Origin: Melastoma dodecandrum | Lineage: Eukaryota; Streptophyta; Magnoliopsida; Myrtales; Melastomataceae | Assembly: GCA_029817715.1 (NCBI GenBank) | Contig: JARUPY010000473.1 | Coordinates: 7,904,574 to 7,968,573 of the forward strand | Direction of reading: 5' to 3' | Length of the DNA stretch: 64,000 bases | Shown: positions 22,815 to 32,538 of the stretch, piece by piece | Position numbering within the stretch: position 1 is the first letter of the stretch | Layout: every line of letters starts with the position of its first letter | Notes under the pieces: generated by a model | What the model was told of the DNA's origin: nothing | Database searches by the model: none | The model's input: the letters and a program-made list of their open reading frames with translations, nothing else | Made by a program: the position numbers and the translations under genes

Positions 22815-23209
22815 TCCTCCCCTTGTTGAAAAGAGTTTGTCCTCAAACTGTCAGGCTCATTGTCTTCAACAAATGGAATAAGGTCCTTGACATTGAAGGA
22901 GACTGAAACTCCAAACTCTCCTGGGAGATCAATCTTGTCGGCATTGTTATTGACTCGCTCAATGACCTTGAAGGGTCCTTCTGCTCGAGGCATCAATTTG
23001 TTCTTCCTCTTGGTAGGAAATCTCTCCTTCATCAGATTGATCCAAACCAAGTCTCCAGGCTGGAAAGTCTTCCCCCTACGTCCTCGATTGGCCCTTTCTT
23101 CATAGCGTTTGTTGGCCTTTTCGATATGGACTCGAACCTTCTCATGGAGCGTTCTCATCTCTTTTGCGCGCTCTTCAGCATCCTGGCTAACAGATCTCGC
23201 TTTACTCAT
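22754..23209 (-). pseudogene. Integrase C-terminal domain of the nested chromovirus
   Basis: A 151-residue frame: a basic EKANKRYEERANRGRRGKTF stretch, FQPGDLVWINL, the GPFKVIERV turn (GPY/F module), VSFNVKDLIPF, and an acidic tail LRTNSFQQGEDD that runs past the polypurine tract and stops at 22754 inside the 3' LTR. Such read-through into the LTR is described for CRM elements, where the C-terminus is linked to centromere targeting; that function is not shown here. The piece itself is intact, but the core upstream is in another frame. Confidence 0.8.
22815..22824 (-). other. Polypurine tract of the nested chromovirus
   Basis: On the minus strand AAGGGGAGGA directly precedes the 3' LTR terminus TGATAC. 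It is the expected plus-strand priming site, and lies within the integrase reading frame. Confidence 0.85.
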
Positions 23210-23985
23210 AGGCTTTACTCATAGGCATTACTTCGACGGGGACTAAATGATTGAGTCCGTAAACAACCTCAAAGGGTGATGACTTCGTTATCGAACTTGG
23301 AGCTCTGTTGTATGCAAACTCCGCATGAGCGAGCTTTATGTCCCAATCCTTCTGGTTCTTCGAGACTAAGGTTCGAAGGATTGCAGCCATGGTACGATTG
23401 ACAACCTCTGTTTGTCCATCGGTCTGCGGATGATAAGCTGTACTAAAAACAATTTTCGTTCCCAACTTGTGCCACAAAGTCTTCCAAAAGTAGCTTAGGA
23501 ACTTGACGTCTCGATCTGATACGATTGACATCGGCACTCCATGCAACCTCAAGATTTCTCGAAAATACAGATTTGCGATATTGGTTGCTTCGTCCCATCT
23601 TCTGACATGGAATGAAATGCGCCATCTTCGAGAATCTATCGGCCACAACCATGATCGAATCCTTCCTCCTCTGCGTTCTCGACAACCCTAGCACAAAATC
23701 CATGCTTACATGCTCCTAAGGATGCTCTGGGACGGGCAGTGGAGTGTAAAGGCCTTGTGGTTGGACTCGGCTCTTTGCCTGTTGGTAGATAGCACATCTC
23801 AAAATAAGACCTCGCACCTGCTTTTCCATTCGAGGCCAATAGAAATTTTCTTGCAGCTTTGACAGCGTCTTGTCAACTCTAAAATGTCCTGCTATTCCTC
23901 CTCCATGAACTTCTCGAATGAGTGGCTCTTGGGTCGAACTCCTGGGAATGCATAACTTTGAATCTCGAAAAAAAAATCCATTCAC
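23202..23985 (-). pseudogene. Integrase zinc finger and catalytic core of the nested chromovirus
   Basis: Frame 23716-23985 carries the zinc-binding region (H...GGGIAGHF, YWPRM, then CAIYQQAKS, where the second Cys of the usual C-x2-C is Tyr). Frames 23443-23703 and 23202-23648 carry [12 protein letters not shown] (first Asp), [14 protein letters not shown] (second Asp), and HPQTDGQTEVVNR (Glu), so the catalytic D,D-35-E triad survives. At least one frameshift lies near 23600 and a stop near 23713. Confidence 0.85.
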
Positions 23986-24079
23986 CTGATGGAATCGATC
24001 GACGGCCTGATTGGTTCATTGGACGAAAATCCTTCCAAAATCTTCATCGTCCTTATACAGATCTTTTAGGTACTCAAAT

Positions 24080-24802
24080 CTAATCAACTTTGTCTCCATC
24101 GCGGATAGTTGAGTCATCTTCCTCGAGAGCATCAACAACTACATTCTTCACTCCTGGTTTGTGCTTCAAGACAAAGGTGAAAGCTTGTAGAAACTCGATC
24201 CACTTCGCATGTCGTCGATTGAGCTTGTGCTGACCGTTGATGTATTTGAGAGCTTCATGGTCGGTGTGTAACACGAACTCTCGGGGCAGCAAGTAATGGC
24301 TCCATGTCTCGAGTACTCGAACGATGGCTAGGAACTCTTTGTCGTACGTCGAGTAGTTGAGTTTGGCACCACTGAGTTTCTCGCTGAAATATGCAATGGG
24401 TCTCCCCTCCTGCAACAAGACTCCTTCAATCCCAACTCCTGATGCATCACATTCGGCCTCAAACATCTTCGTGAAGTCAGGTAAGGCAAGAACGGGTGCT
24501 TCGCTTAAACGCTCCTTTAGTTGCTCGAAACTAGCTTGTGCGGCTGGGGTCCACTCGAACTTGTCTCCTTTCAAACATTCGGTGAGTGGGGCTGCGAATG
24601 AGCTGAAACCTCGAATGAACCTCCTATAGAACGATGCTAAGCCATGAAAGCTTCGAACGTCGTGGAAATTGTTTGGCGTCGGCCACTCCTTGATTGCATT
24701 GATCTTGCTTTCGTCGACCTTGATTCCTTCAGCAGATACTACAAAACCAAGAAATACCACACTCGGCTGAAAGAACTCACATTTCTTAAGATTTCCATAC
24801 AA
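24080..24802 (-). pseudogene. RT thumb and RNase H of the nested chromovirus
   Basis: A long open stretch of 240 residues: [20 protein letters not shown] and [16 protein letters not shown] (RT connection), then RNase H with FEAECDASG (catalytic Asp), [11 protein letters not shown] (Glu), VLHTDHEAL (Asp), ending in NVVVDAL, where the clade usually has NVVADALSR. RT and RNase H are joined in one frame here, but it is offset from the RT palm upstream by a frameshift near 24790. Confidence 0.88.
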
Positions 24803-25504
24803 CTTCTCGACTGAAGTGTACGAAACACTGTGCGAAGGTGCTCATCATGTTCATCAAGACTGCTGCTGTAGATAAGAATGTCGTCGAAGTAGACAACCAC
24901 AAACTTCCCCATAAATGGTCGCAAAACATGGGTCATCAGTCGCATGAACGTGCTGGGTGCGTTTGACAAACTAAAGGGCATCACCAACCATTCGTACAAC
25001 CCATACTTAGTCTTGAAGGCGGTCTTCCACTCATCGCCTTCCTTCATCCGAATCTGGTGATATCCACTACGCAAATCCACTTTCGAAAACACCTGCGCTC
25101 CATGCAACTCATCTAACATGTCATCTAGTCGAGGAATCGGAAATCGATACTTCACCGTGATTTTGTTAATCGCTCGATTATCCATGCACATTCGCCAAGT
25201 ACCATCCTTTTTCGGTACCAATATAGTGGGAACTGAGCAAGGGCTCAAACTCTCTTGAACCAATCCTTTTTCATGCAACTCGTCGACCTGCCTGTGGAGT
25301 TGGAAGAGATGCCCCTGGAACCAAGTCGATCTGGTGTTGAATGCTTCGCATAGGTGGTAATTCGACTGGAAAGTCCTTTGGAAACACATCCTTGAACTCT
25401 TCGAGTATGGATACAGCTCGGGGATGGCTCATCGATTGATCCTGGGTTGTTTTGACAAGAATCAGAAAATAAGCCTTCTCACCTTTGTGAATCGCTCGAA
25501 CCAA
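24739..25504 (-). pseudogene. Reverse transcriptase of the nested chromovirus
   Basis: Two overlapping frames. 25271-25504 holds [17 protein letters not shown] and [12 protein letters not shown] (RT entry). 24739-25389 holds [66 protein letters not shown] and [13 protein letters not shown], the catalytic box. All key Asp residues are present. A frameshift between 25275 and 25320 separates the two and another near 24800 ends the domain. Confidence 0.9.
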
Positions 25505-25651
25505 TTGGACTCATTTGAAATGCTGATCGGTAGATTGATTCTGCTGCGCTGTCTTAGACTGAGTGGTAAGGGACATCAAGGTGACCTTCTTCTCATCGAC
25601 GCTGATGGAGTAGGTATTGCGATGCCCGTCATGTTGCGCGCGTCGATCAAA
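25505..25651 (-). pseudogene. Degenerate protease-RT linker of the nested chromovirus
   Basis: Minus-strand sequence between the protease motif LLLGRPW and the RT entry. It is interrupted by stops and contains no domain of its own. Confidence 0.5.
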
Positions 25652-25897
25652 CTACCACGGTCTTCCTAGGAGCAAGTGGCACGCATCCATTGGAATAACG
25701 TCGCAAACGACTTCATCCTTGTAGCTTTTCCCAATCGAGAATGGAACTCTCGCTCTCTGCGTCGCTCGAACATCACTCTCCTTGTTGAGCCATTGAAGAC
25801 GATAAGGGTGAGGATGAGCTTCCATAGGCAACTTCAGCTTTTCGATCATCGTTCTCGACACGGCGTTGGTGCAGCTTCCGCTATCCACAATAACCAA
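25652..25897 (-). pseudogene. Aspartic protease of the nested chromovirus
   Basis: VIVDSGSCTNAVS is the active-site loop (D-S-G), followed by PHPYRLQWLN, VPFSIGKSYKDEV, CDVIPMDACHLLLGRPW. These are the signature motifs of plant chromovirus proteases. The same frame can be followed upstream to the zinc knuckle with one TAG stop between them. Confidence 0.87.
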
Positions 25898-25954
25898 GCA
25901 AACTTTTCCTTCAACTGTGCATCTGGTGTAGAAAATACTTTCCCTTTGATTCTC

Positions 25955-26641
25955 CTATCTCGTCGGTGTCACACTTAAGGCTTTTCGGACGACCAACAAC
26001 TCTCCTTCGTCCGGATACTTCTCAATCTCCTCTACATCCCAAACAGGATCGGCGTTCTCATCGAACTCTTTTTCTCCATCAGACAGCTCTCTAATGACAA
26101 CGTTTCTTCTCGTCGGACACTCAGAAGCCATGTGTCCTATTCCTTGGCACTTGAAACATCGTCTAGCATTATCTCGCTCGTTCGACTTAACTTCTGGTCT
26201 GGTAGTCGATGAAGGAGTTTTTCTCGATGTCGTCAAGGTGGCTTTGCCAGGGAGCTACTCCCCTTATTGAAAGGCGAAGCCTTCACAAATGAGCGGGTAT
26301 TCGATCTTCTCGCTTGTTGCTGCTCAACCTTGTGCGCTAATGCCCCGAACATCATCGAAAGTCCAATATTGTTGTAGTTCGACCGCATTTGCAATATGAG
26401 GCTTAAGTCCTCGAAGATACCTGGCAATGGTTTGCTCTTGAGCTGCTTGGACATCGCACTGCAGCAATAATCTCTCGAACTCCCTCGTGTACTCCGATAC
26501 ACTTGAAACTTGCTGAAGTGACTGCAACTTGAGGTAGAGATCTCGTCGATAATGCTCCGGCAGAAACCGCTTAGTCATAGCCATCTTCATTTTCGACCAT
26601 GTTAGGCAGAAACCGCGTTGAAATCTCCCAGCCATTGACAA
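25955..26641 (-). pseudogene. Truncated gag with CCHC zinc knuckle, nested chromovirus
   Basis: Three overlapping frames. 26324-26641 begins in the middle of gag (LTWSKMKMAMTKRFLPEHYR, then SVSEYTREFERLLL), 26233-26502 carries ALAHKVEQQ, and 25955-26236 carries the zinc knuckle CFKCQGIGHMASEC (C-x2-C-x4-H-x4-C). Only about 20 bases lie between the primer site and this mid-gag sequence, so the leader and the N-terminal half of gag have been deleted. Two frameshifts (near 26345 and 26240) add to the damage. Confidence 0.85.
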
Positions 26642-26647
26642 CCGTGT

Positions 26648-26659
26648 GCTCTAATACCA
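26648..26659 (-). other. Primer binding site, initiator-Met tRNA type
   Basis: On the minus strand TGGTATTAGAGC lies 3 bases inside the 5' LTR end. It differs at one base from TGGTATCAGAGC, complementary to the 3' end of plant initiator tRNA-Met. Confidence 0.88.
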
Positions 26660-26662
26660 AGA

Positions 26663-27354
26663 TGATACGGGGACGGAAATGAATAGATGATTCCAATACC
26701 GAAAAACGAATGGTAACGTCACTAAAAAGGGTGCGGAATGGAGTGACGCTGGAATTGACGGAAGGTGTGTAGGGTAGGTGGCTGAATGATGAAAAGGAAG
26801 GGTTGAGATCAACCTCCACGGATACAAATGCACTACCGTGAAAGAAGACTCGGGTAGACTCGTTTGGCCGTGGATACAGATACACCACCAAGAACAAGAT
26901 GAGGACGAGGAACAACGAGGAGGATACAGAAACACCACCACCGGTTGAACGCTCGACTCAATCTGCACTTGGAATCCACCAAATGAAGAATGAGGTTGAA
27001 GGAGAATCCACTCACTTTGGGCAGAAGACAAAGTTTACAAAGGGTTTATAATCTGAAAATGATAAAATTGAGTTCTCCCAAACTTAAATGCAAGACAATG
27101 AATGTAAAATAATGCATGCATGGCCACATTCATGGACGAACCATAAATGGCTTATTGGAAATGCAACAAACATGAATGCAAGATAGTGGAGGCGAGGGTG
27201 GCTGGACATTCAATGCACCTTTAATGCATGTCTTCAATGCAAGGTTGCATCTGCTTCGACCGGACTTCCTTCGACGGCACCTTGGTTCGATAGTTAGTCG
27301 ATGATGAGCAAGCTGACAGCTCTAGTCGATGGGGCGTCGATGGTCCTTGTTTCA
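26663..27354 (-). mobile_element. 5' LTR of the nested chromovirus
   Basis: 692 bp. Inner end TGATACGGGG as in the partner; outer end TTGTTTCA where the partner has TTGTATCA, a one-base change that breaks the terminal inverted repeat. Confidence 0.9.
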
Positions 27355-27359
27355 AGAGG
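27355..27359. repeat. Right target-site duplication AGAGG
   Basis: Second copy of the pentamer at 22035-22039. It directly precedes CTCAACCCG, the continuation of the interrupted Athila RT. Confidence 0.8.
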
Positions 27360-27960
27360 CTCAACCCGAATATGAAAGAGGTGGTAAGAAAAGAAATAAT
27401 AAAGTGGTTGGATGAAGGAATCATATACCCCATCTCAGACAGTTCGTAGGTGAGCCCGGTTTAGTGTGTTCCAAAGAACGGTGGCATGACTGTGGCGGAG
27501 AACGAAAAGAACGAGCTCATCCCAATACGGATAGTCACCGGTTGGAGAGTTTGCATGGATTATCGCAAACTAAATGCAGCCACCTTCAAAGATCATTTCC
27601 CTTCAACATTTATTGATCAGATGCTTGATCGTTTGGCTGAAAAAAGTTTTCATTATTTTCTTGATTGCTATTCAGGTTACAATGAAATCGCAATTGCATC
27701 AGAAGACCAGGAAACGACAACCTTCACCTGCCCTTATGGAACGTTCACCTTCTGCCGAATGTCGTTCGGTTTGTCTAACGCACTTGCCACTTTCCAAAGG
27801 TGCATGACTGCCTTTTTTATGACATGATCGAACAAAGTATTGAGATATTTATGGACAATTTCTTTGTTTTTAGATTATCTTTCGAGATATTTTTTTTGCG
27901 ATGCTTACTCGGTGCGAAGAAACTAAATCTTATATCAATTGGGAGAAATGTCACTTGTTC
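27360..27960 (+). pseudogene. Athila reverse transcriptase, right of the nested insertion
   Basis: Resumes with LNPNMKEVVRKEI, then a stop-containing stretch, WRVCMDYRKLNAATFKDHF, FIDQMLDRLA, FLDCYSGYNEIAIASEDQ, TTTFTCPYGTF and MSFGLSNALATFQRCM. A frameshift at about 27820 follows. In the next frame the catalytic box reads FMDNF where Athila has FMDDF, so one catalytic Asp is Asn. Confidence 0.87.
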
Positions 27961-28735
27961 GTGAAGGAATTGTTTTAGACCATTGAATTTCAGAAAGTGG
28001 AATTGAAGTCGACAAAGCTAAGATGGAAATAATTGAACGCTTGCCACCGCCTTCATCTGTGAAGGGAGTGCGGAGTTTCTTGGTCTTGCAAGTTTTTATA
28101 GACGGTTTATCAATGATTACTCCAAGATAATGAAACCACTTTGCAGCCTGTTGGAGAAGGATACCACATTCGTCTTTGATGGAAAATGCATGGAGGAATT
28201 CCTCGAGGTTAAAAAGAGGTTAGTTTCTACACCAATTATTGTTACACCAGATTGGTCAATGCCTTTTGGGCTAATATGTGATACAAGTGACTTTGTTGTG
28301 GGAGCTGAGCTTGGCCAAAAGAAAGATAAGGTATTCCATGCAATTTATTATTCAAGTAAAACCTTGGATAGTGCATAGGTCAACTACCCAACCATGAAGA
28401 AAGAAATGTTAGTCATTTTTCACGCTTTTGATATATTCAGATTTTTTCTTATTGGATCGAAAGTCATTGTACACATTGACCATGCAACAATAAGATACTT
28501 AATTTCAAAGGCTAATGCAAAACCACGACTAATCCGAAGGGTTTTATTGCTTCAAAATTTATATCTTGAGATTGTGGACAGGAAAGGAGCGACAATCAGG
28601 TAACAGACCATTTATCAAGGCTGGAAAATGATAACAGCATCCCAGACGGAACAGTTATAAATGATGTGTTTCCTAACGAACAACTGTTTGGGGTGGATGT
28701 GGCCACACCATGGTATGCTGATTACGTGAACTACA
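27961..28735 (+). pseudogene. Athila RNase H region
   Basis: Frames 28130-28378 and 28394-28603 carry MKPLCSLLEKD, the RNase H start [52 protein letters not shown] and EIVDRKGA, then [11 protein letters not shown] and TPWYADYVNYIVA, all in Athila order. A TAG (28376-28378) and a frameshift near 28605 break it. Confidence 0.85.
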
Positions 28736-29035
28736 TTGTGGCTAATATCCGACCACCGGATTAGTCATACCAACAAAGGAAGAGGTTTTTACATGATGTT
28801 AGATATTACTTTTGGGATAAACCTCTTTTATAAAAAAAGTGTGCAGATCAGATCATTCAAAGATGTGTGCCAAAGGAAGAAATTAAGCAGATCTTGGAAC
28901 AGTGCCATGCATCGCCTTATGGTGGACACCACAGTGGCAACAAAACATATTACATGTTCCTTCATGTACTTGGCAATCAAAACACTAAACCATACTCACA
29001 TATTCCCACGGTCGCTCTGAAATGGGTAGAGGACT
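28736..29035 (+). pseudogene. Athila integrase zinc finger, truncated
   Basis: Reading through frame changes, the plus strand encodes an integrase H2C2 region: RYYFWDKPLLYK, an R-C-V-P motif, and HASPYGGHHSGNKT. The similarity stops near 29035 (after VALKWVE), so the catalytic core, the rest of pol and the 3' LTR are missing from this copy. Confidence 0.75.
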
Positions 29036-29240
29036 AAAGAGTTCAAAGTGCTGAACTCAACTATTTATTTGCTAACTTCTCAATAAGGATGTTCATGTAG
29101 CATCGAGATGGTCTTCTTAATTCTGAAATGTACAACAATGTCGCCTCTATGTACTTGTAGACTAAGTAGTCTCGATGTGACCGTTAGGGAATGAATAGTT
29201 TGAAATATCAAAGAACTTAAGAATAGCTAAATTACTTCAA
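29036..29240. other. Unassigned junction sequence
   Basis: Nothing recognisable. This stretch lies between the truncated Athila integrase and a minus-strand RT relic and probably contains the breakpoint between them. Confidence 0.4.
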
Positions 29241-29965
29241 AGTCCTTTTCTTCCTCATACAAGGCCTTAAGTTGATCGAATTCAATTAGAATAACTTCTA
29301 TCATTGAGATAAGTGCAACCTTCCTCGATAATTCATCGGTAAATACATTCTTTATGCTTGCTTTTGCTTCAAAATGAATGAAAAGTGTAGAAACTCGATC
29401 CACTTAACATGCCTTCAGTTGAACTTGTGTTGGTTATTTATATACTTATGAGCTTGATGGTCAGTTGGTAGTACTAACTTGCATGGTAGTAGGTAATGAC
29501 TCCAAGCCTATAATACTTGAATGATGATGTAAAACCCCTTGTCATATTTCTACTAGTAAAGTATGACACCGTTCAACATCTCGTTGAAGTAGGCAATTGG
29601 TCAACATCAAAAGTTTTCCAGAAATTAGGTAGTGCGAAGACTGGTGCTTTGCTCAACTTCTTCAACATTTTGAAGATTGCTTGGCTAGCTCAATCCATTA
29701 GAATTATTTTTCTTTCATGAACTCATTAAGCGGTCCTGCTACAATGTTGAATCCTTGGATGAAATGCCGATAGAATGATGCTAGCCCATGGAAACTCTTT
29801 AGGTCTTGAATACACTAAGGTGTCGTTCAATTTCTGATAGCCTAAACTTTTCTCGCGTGGACATTGATTCCTTCGGCTGATACTACAAAACCAAGGTATA
29901 CTATGCTCGATTCAAAAAAGTCACACTTCTGGAATTTTTGTATAGCTTTCTGGGACGCAACCTTT
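29241..29965 (-). pseudogene. Heavily decayed chromovirus RT/RNase H relic
   Basis: By eye the DNA aligns, block by block, with 24120-24800 of the nested chromovirus: shared stretches include TGTAGAAACTCGATCCACTT and ACTACAAAACCAAG, the latter in the [10 protein letters not shown] part. The minus strand still shows [10 protein letters not shown]. Many indels and stops make it non-coding. It is clearly older than the nested chromovirus and belongs to the same broad lineage. Confidence 0.75.
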
Positions 29966-30520
29966 TTGGTAGGAGCGACCCTTTTGGCCAACATCGATGG
30001 AAAGGAATATGTTGTGATTATACTTAAATGGTGTATTATTCTAAACTAAATATTCTCATTAGTAAAACAAGTTACATGACATTACTTGTTTATGTCTTAT
30101 TTTCTATGTTTAGGTACATGAGCAACCTTACATGAGCGATATGTAACTCTCAAAATAAAGACAAGAGTGGCAATCAAGTTATTTCAAAACTCGGAGTATA
30201 TGGAATTCTCACATTTGTTATACGGTTGGCAAATAAATGAGTGTTGATGTGTTTGTTTCTCTTCGCATGTCTTTGTGTGGCTCATAACAAATTTCGTTAA
30301 ATAATGTTTATTGGTAATCATTTCTCAAAATAAAGAAAAGTGTGGCAATCATTTCATGGTTAAAGTTTGGTCTTTTAGGACATGAAATGAATCAACCGAA
30401 TTATGATTTTTTACATCTGAATGGATGAAATGATTTCATAGAGTGTTAGTTGGAATTCTTTTAATGATATGGTGAATCTTCACTAGTACAAAACATTAAT
30501 GGTTTACCACATTGCTTTAT
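29966..30520. other. AT-rich unassigned DNA
   Basis: No gene, domain or RNA structure recognised. Two short stretches (around 30150-30185 and 30315-30345) share TCTCAAAATAAAG and GTGGCAATCA, suggesting a decayed local duplication. Confidence 0.4.
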
Positions 30521-30807
30521 GTGAGGGTCGTCGCGACAAGAATCTGATATCACTCCCTTGGTGTGAAGGTTTGATCTTCCTTTGGTTTTTCATTGGACTT
30601 GTTCAGACCCTCGCTTCGTCATCTTCAATTATCTTAGTATTTAACATTACTAGCTTACACATTGCTAACACAATATCCTTATGTATATACCAACTATGTG
30701 TGGGTCGTCGCGACGAGAATCGGATATCACTCCGTTGGAATGAAGGCTTGATCCCCCTTTGAATTTTCAGTGGGCTTGTTCATACCTTCGCTTTGTCATC
30801 TTCAAAG
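30521..30807 (-). repeat. Tandem duplication, period about 177 bp
   Basis: Blocks GGTCGTCGCGAC, GATATCACTCC, TGGACTTGTTCA/TGGGCTTGTTCA and CGTCATCTTCAA/TGTCATCTTCAA occur at 30521-30632 and again at 30698-30807. It borders LTR-like copy B at the same relative place as the 195-bp duplication beside copy A. Confidence 0.75.
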
Positions 30808-31580
30808 TCGAAGGCGATACATGAAAGGTAAATAATGATCCTTTGAGGAAAAGCATTGAGGAGCGTGTTCGCTCTGGAAGTGATCACGGACAAGCCGGAT
30901 CCGAACACGTCAGAGATCTCTGGCACTACGGGCGAAACGGTGCCTGTAGGTTCGTTGTATTGGTGTGTGTGATTGCCATATGAAATGAAAGAAGAGAGAG
31001 GGAGAAGACAGCGGACGAACACCCTTAAGCGGAAGAACTTACGGATACCATCGACTAAGCCTTCGGAAGGAGACAAGAACACATAAGCACAAAGAGAGCT
31101 TAAATGCTGGAATGCTTGAAAAGATAAATTGACAATATGTCCGTCTGTAGAGAGGCGTTTTTGTACAATGCCTAATAACAAGTATTTATACTAAGCTAGA
31201 CCTATGTATATACGGTAAAGTAATATTGCACCTATAGTGCGCTTCCTTTGTTGTCGGTCTCCATGGAATATCTCGTTTCCATATGAGCAATCTTGGCAAC
31301 AATCTTCTTTCGAATCCTGAGATCATCTGGAATCTTCCTTAACAGCCATGATGATCAATCTGCGCTCGCCCAGCTAACTGTCGCTTGTCGCTTCGCGGAC
31401 CATGTCGCCCGTCGCCTGGTAACCCTGTCGCTTGGTGACTGCTTCGCCCAGCAAGCCTTCGTCTGGTGTGTTTCCGTCGTCACCTCATTACAGGGTTTCC
31501 TGTACCTGGATCCTGTGTTCTGGACTGTTGATCCACATATGAGGCCGAGATCTGTGGTCTAGAATTTCTGTTGTTAAACA
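30808..31580 (-). mobile_element. LTR-like fragment, copy B (minus orientation)
   Basis: Inverted homologue of 7756-8463. On the minus strand it starts TGTTTAACAACAG, passes CCACAGATCT, a GCGA-motif-rich U3 (about 31350-31460), a TATAAATA box (31183-31190) and a transcribed-type leader, and loses similarity to copy A near 30860. Upstream on the minus strand GAGGGGTGC could be its polypurine tract. It is better preserved than copy A at the TG end. Confidence 0.6.
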
Positions 31581-31890
31581 CATAAGCACCCCTCAAGGCA
31601 GACTGAGTTATGTGTCGTGCCTTGGGAAAGATCAAGTAATTATTCCCCTGCAATTATGTAACGTGGGCGGACGAACATAAATCCTTGGCCGTCGACATCT
31701 CCGAAGCGTATCGGTTGAGATTCTCCAGGGTAACTGTTGAAATCTCCGAGATCTCTGCTATGATATCTACTGTCAGAGTTGTTCTATCCTTCATGATCTC
31801 ACTATAAATGGAGATGCCCCATTCATCTTCCAAATCACAAAGCATCGCTTCTAAAAATAGCCAAGCCATGAAATTTCTCCCTTTCTTTCG
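31581..31890 (-). other. Possible element-internal sequence upstream of LTR copy B
   Basis: A 71-residue minus-strand frame (31654-31869, starting MAWLFLEAMLC) has no recognised domain. Its place directly upstream of a minus-strand LTR suggests it is the 3' internal region of that element, but coding status is unproven. Confidence 0.25.
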
Positions 31891-32538
31891 ATGCCTTGCC
31901 CATGGACTATGTCCATCACCTTAGCTTGGTTGAGAGCCTATGTTCATCACCTTATGAGGATGGTGATCAAGTTCTCCACCTTGCTTCCTCTAGAAGGGGA
32001 GAGGCCCTGCACAAGTCCTCGGCGCGGTATCCTTGGTGGCGTTCAATTAAGCCCGCCTTTGCCGTTCCTCAATGCCTCCGCATCCATGAGGAATGCAGGG
32101 AAATATGGGAACGAGGAGCGACTCCATCCTCACAGTCTTTTGGGTGATCCGACTCAGCATTGGGTCTTCAACTCCACGGTATCGCGTGTTCTCGAGAGAC
32201 GCTTCCTGGTACTCCTTGAAGACCAGGATCTCCTTGTGCTGCTGTATGAGCATCTCCACAGTGTGATGGAGTTTCCATTTGCAGCCAAGGATCTTCTTTG
32301 TCTGAGGGAAGAACTGGGTATGACGCGTGGCCGTCTCCTGCGGATTAACCCTCGACTCTCTTGGAAAGCTAGTAGGATTTTCTCCACCCATAGGGAAGAC
32401 CCTAGTGTATGTCTGGTTCCTTGGATAAACCCTTCAATAAACCCTAATGAGCGGAAACGTCGTCTACTAAGTCGTTTACGCTTCATTCGTCGTCCATTCA
32501 TCATCAATCAATCCCATGTAATGAATAGATTTGAATGA
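31891..32538 (+). CDS. Unrecognised 215-residue ORF between LTR relic and satellite
   Basis: The longest plus-strand frame of this interval. I do not recognise a family. The N-terminal third is proline-rich and of low credibility; from about residue 85 on (HPQ/DPTQHWVFNSTVSRVLERR, LLVLLYEHLHSVMEFPF, LREELGMTRGRLL) composition looks protein-like, with a very basic C-terminus (RKRRLLSRLRFIRRP). A second frame starting at 31914 reads MDYVHHLSLVESL and CREIWERG before a stop near 32145, so an older gene may have spanned both with a frameshift. Minus-strand frames overlap it and have similar length. If the surrounding sequence belongs to the minus-strand LTR element, this would be an antisense additional ORF, as described in Tat-lineage elements. 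Confidence that it is expressed is low. Confidence 0.3.
   Translation: MPCPWTMSITLAWLRAYVHHLMRMVIKFSTLLPLEGERPCTSPRRGILGGVQLSPPLPFLNASASMRNAGKYGNEERLHPHSLLGDPTQHWVFNSTVSRVLERRFLVLLEDQDLLVLLYEHLHSVMEFPFAAKDLLCLREELGMTRGRLLRINPRLSWKASRIFSTHREDPSVCLVPWINPSINPNERKRRLLSRLRFIRRPFIINQSHVMNRFE

Larger units (their letters stand above)
22040..27354 (-). mobile_element. Nested CRM-like chromovirus (Ty3/gypsy), minus strand, two LTRs
   Basis: A 5.3-kb element inserted in the Athila RT gene. Reading on the minus strand: 5' LTR (26663-27354), initiator-Met primer site, truncated gag, protease, RT, RNase H, integrase, polypurine tract, 3' LTR (22043-22814). The LTRs are closely similar: I count about 13 base differences over their first 280 bp, plus indels. 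Assignment to the CRM clade rests on the integrase, which has a GPFKVIERV turn and FNVKDLIPF end and continues through LRTNSFQQGEDD into the 3' LTR; other chromovirus clades remain possible. Gag lacks its N-terminal half and pol has stops and frameshifts, so the copy is not autonomous. Confidence 0.88.
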
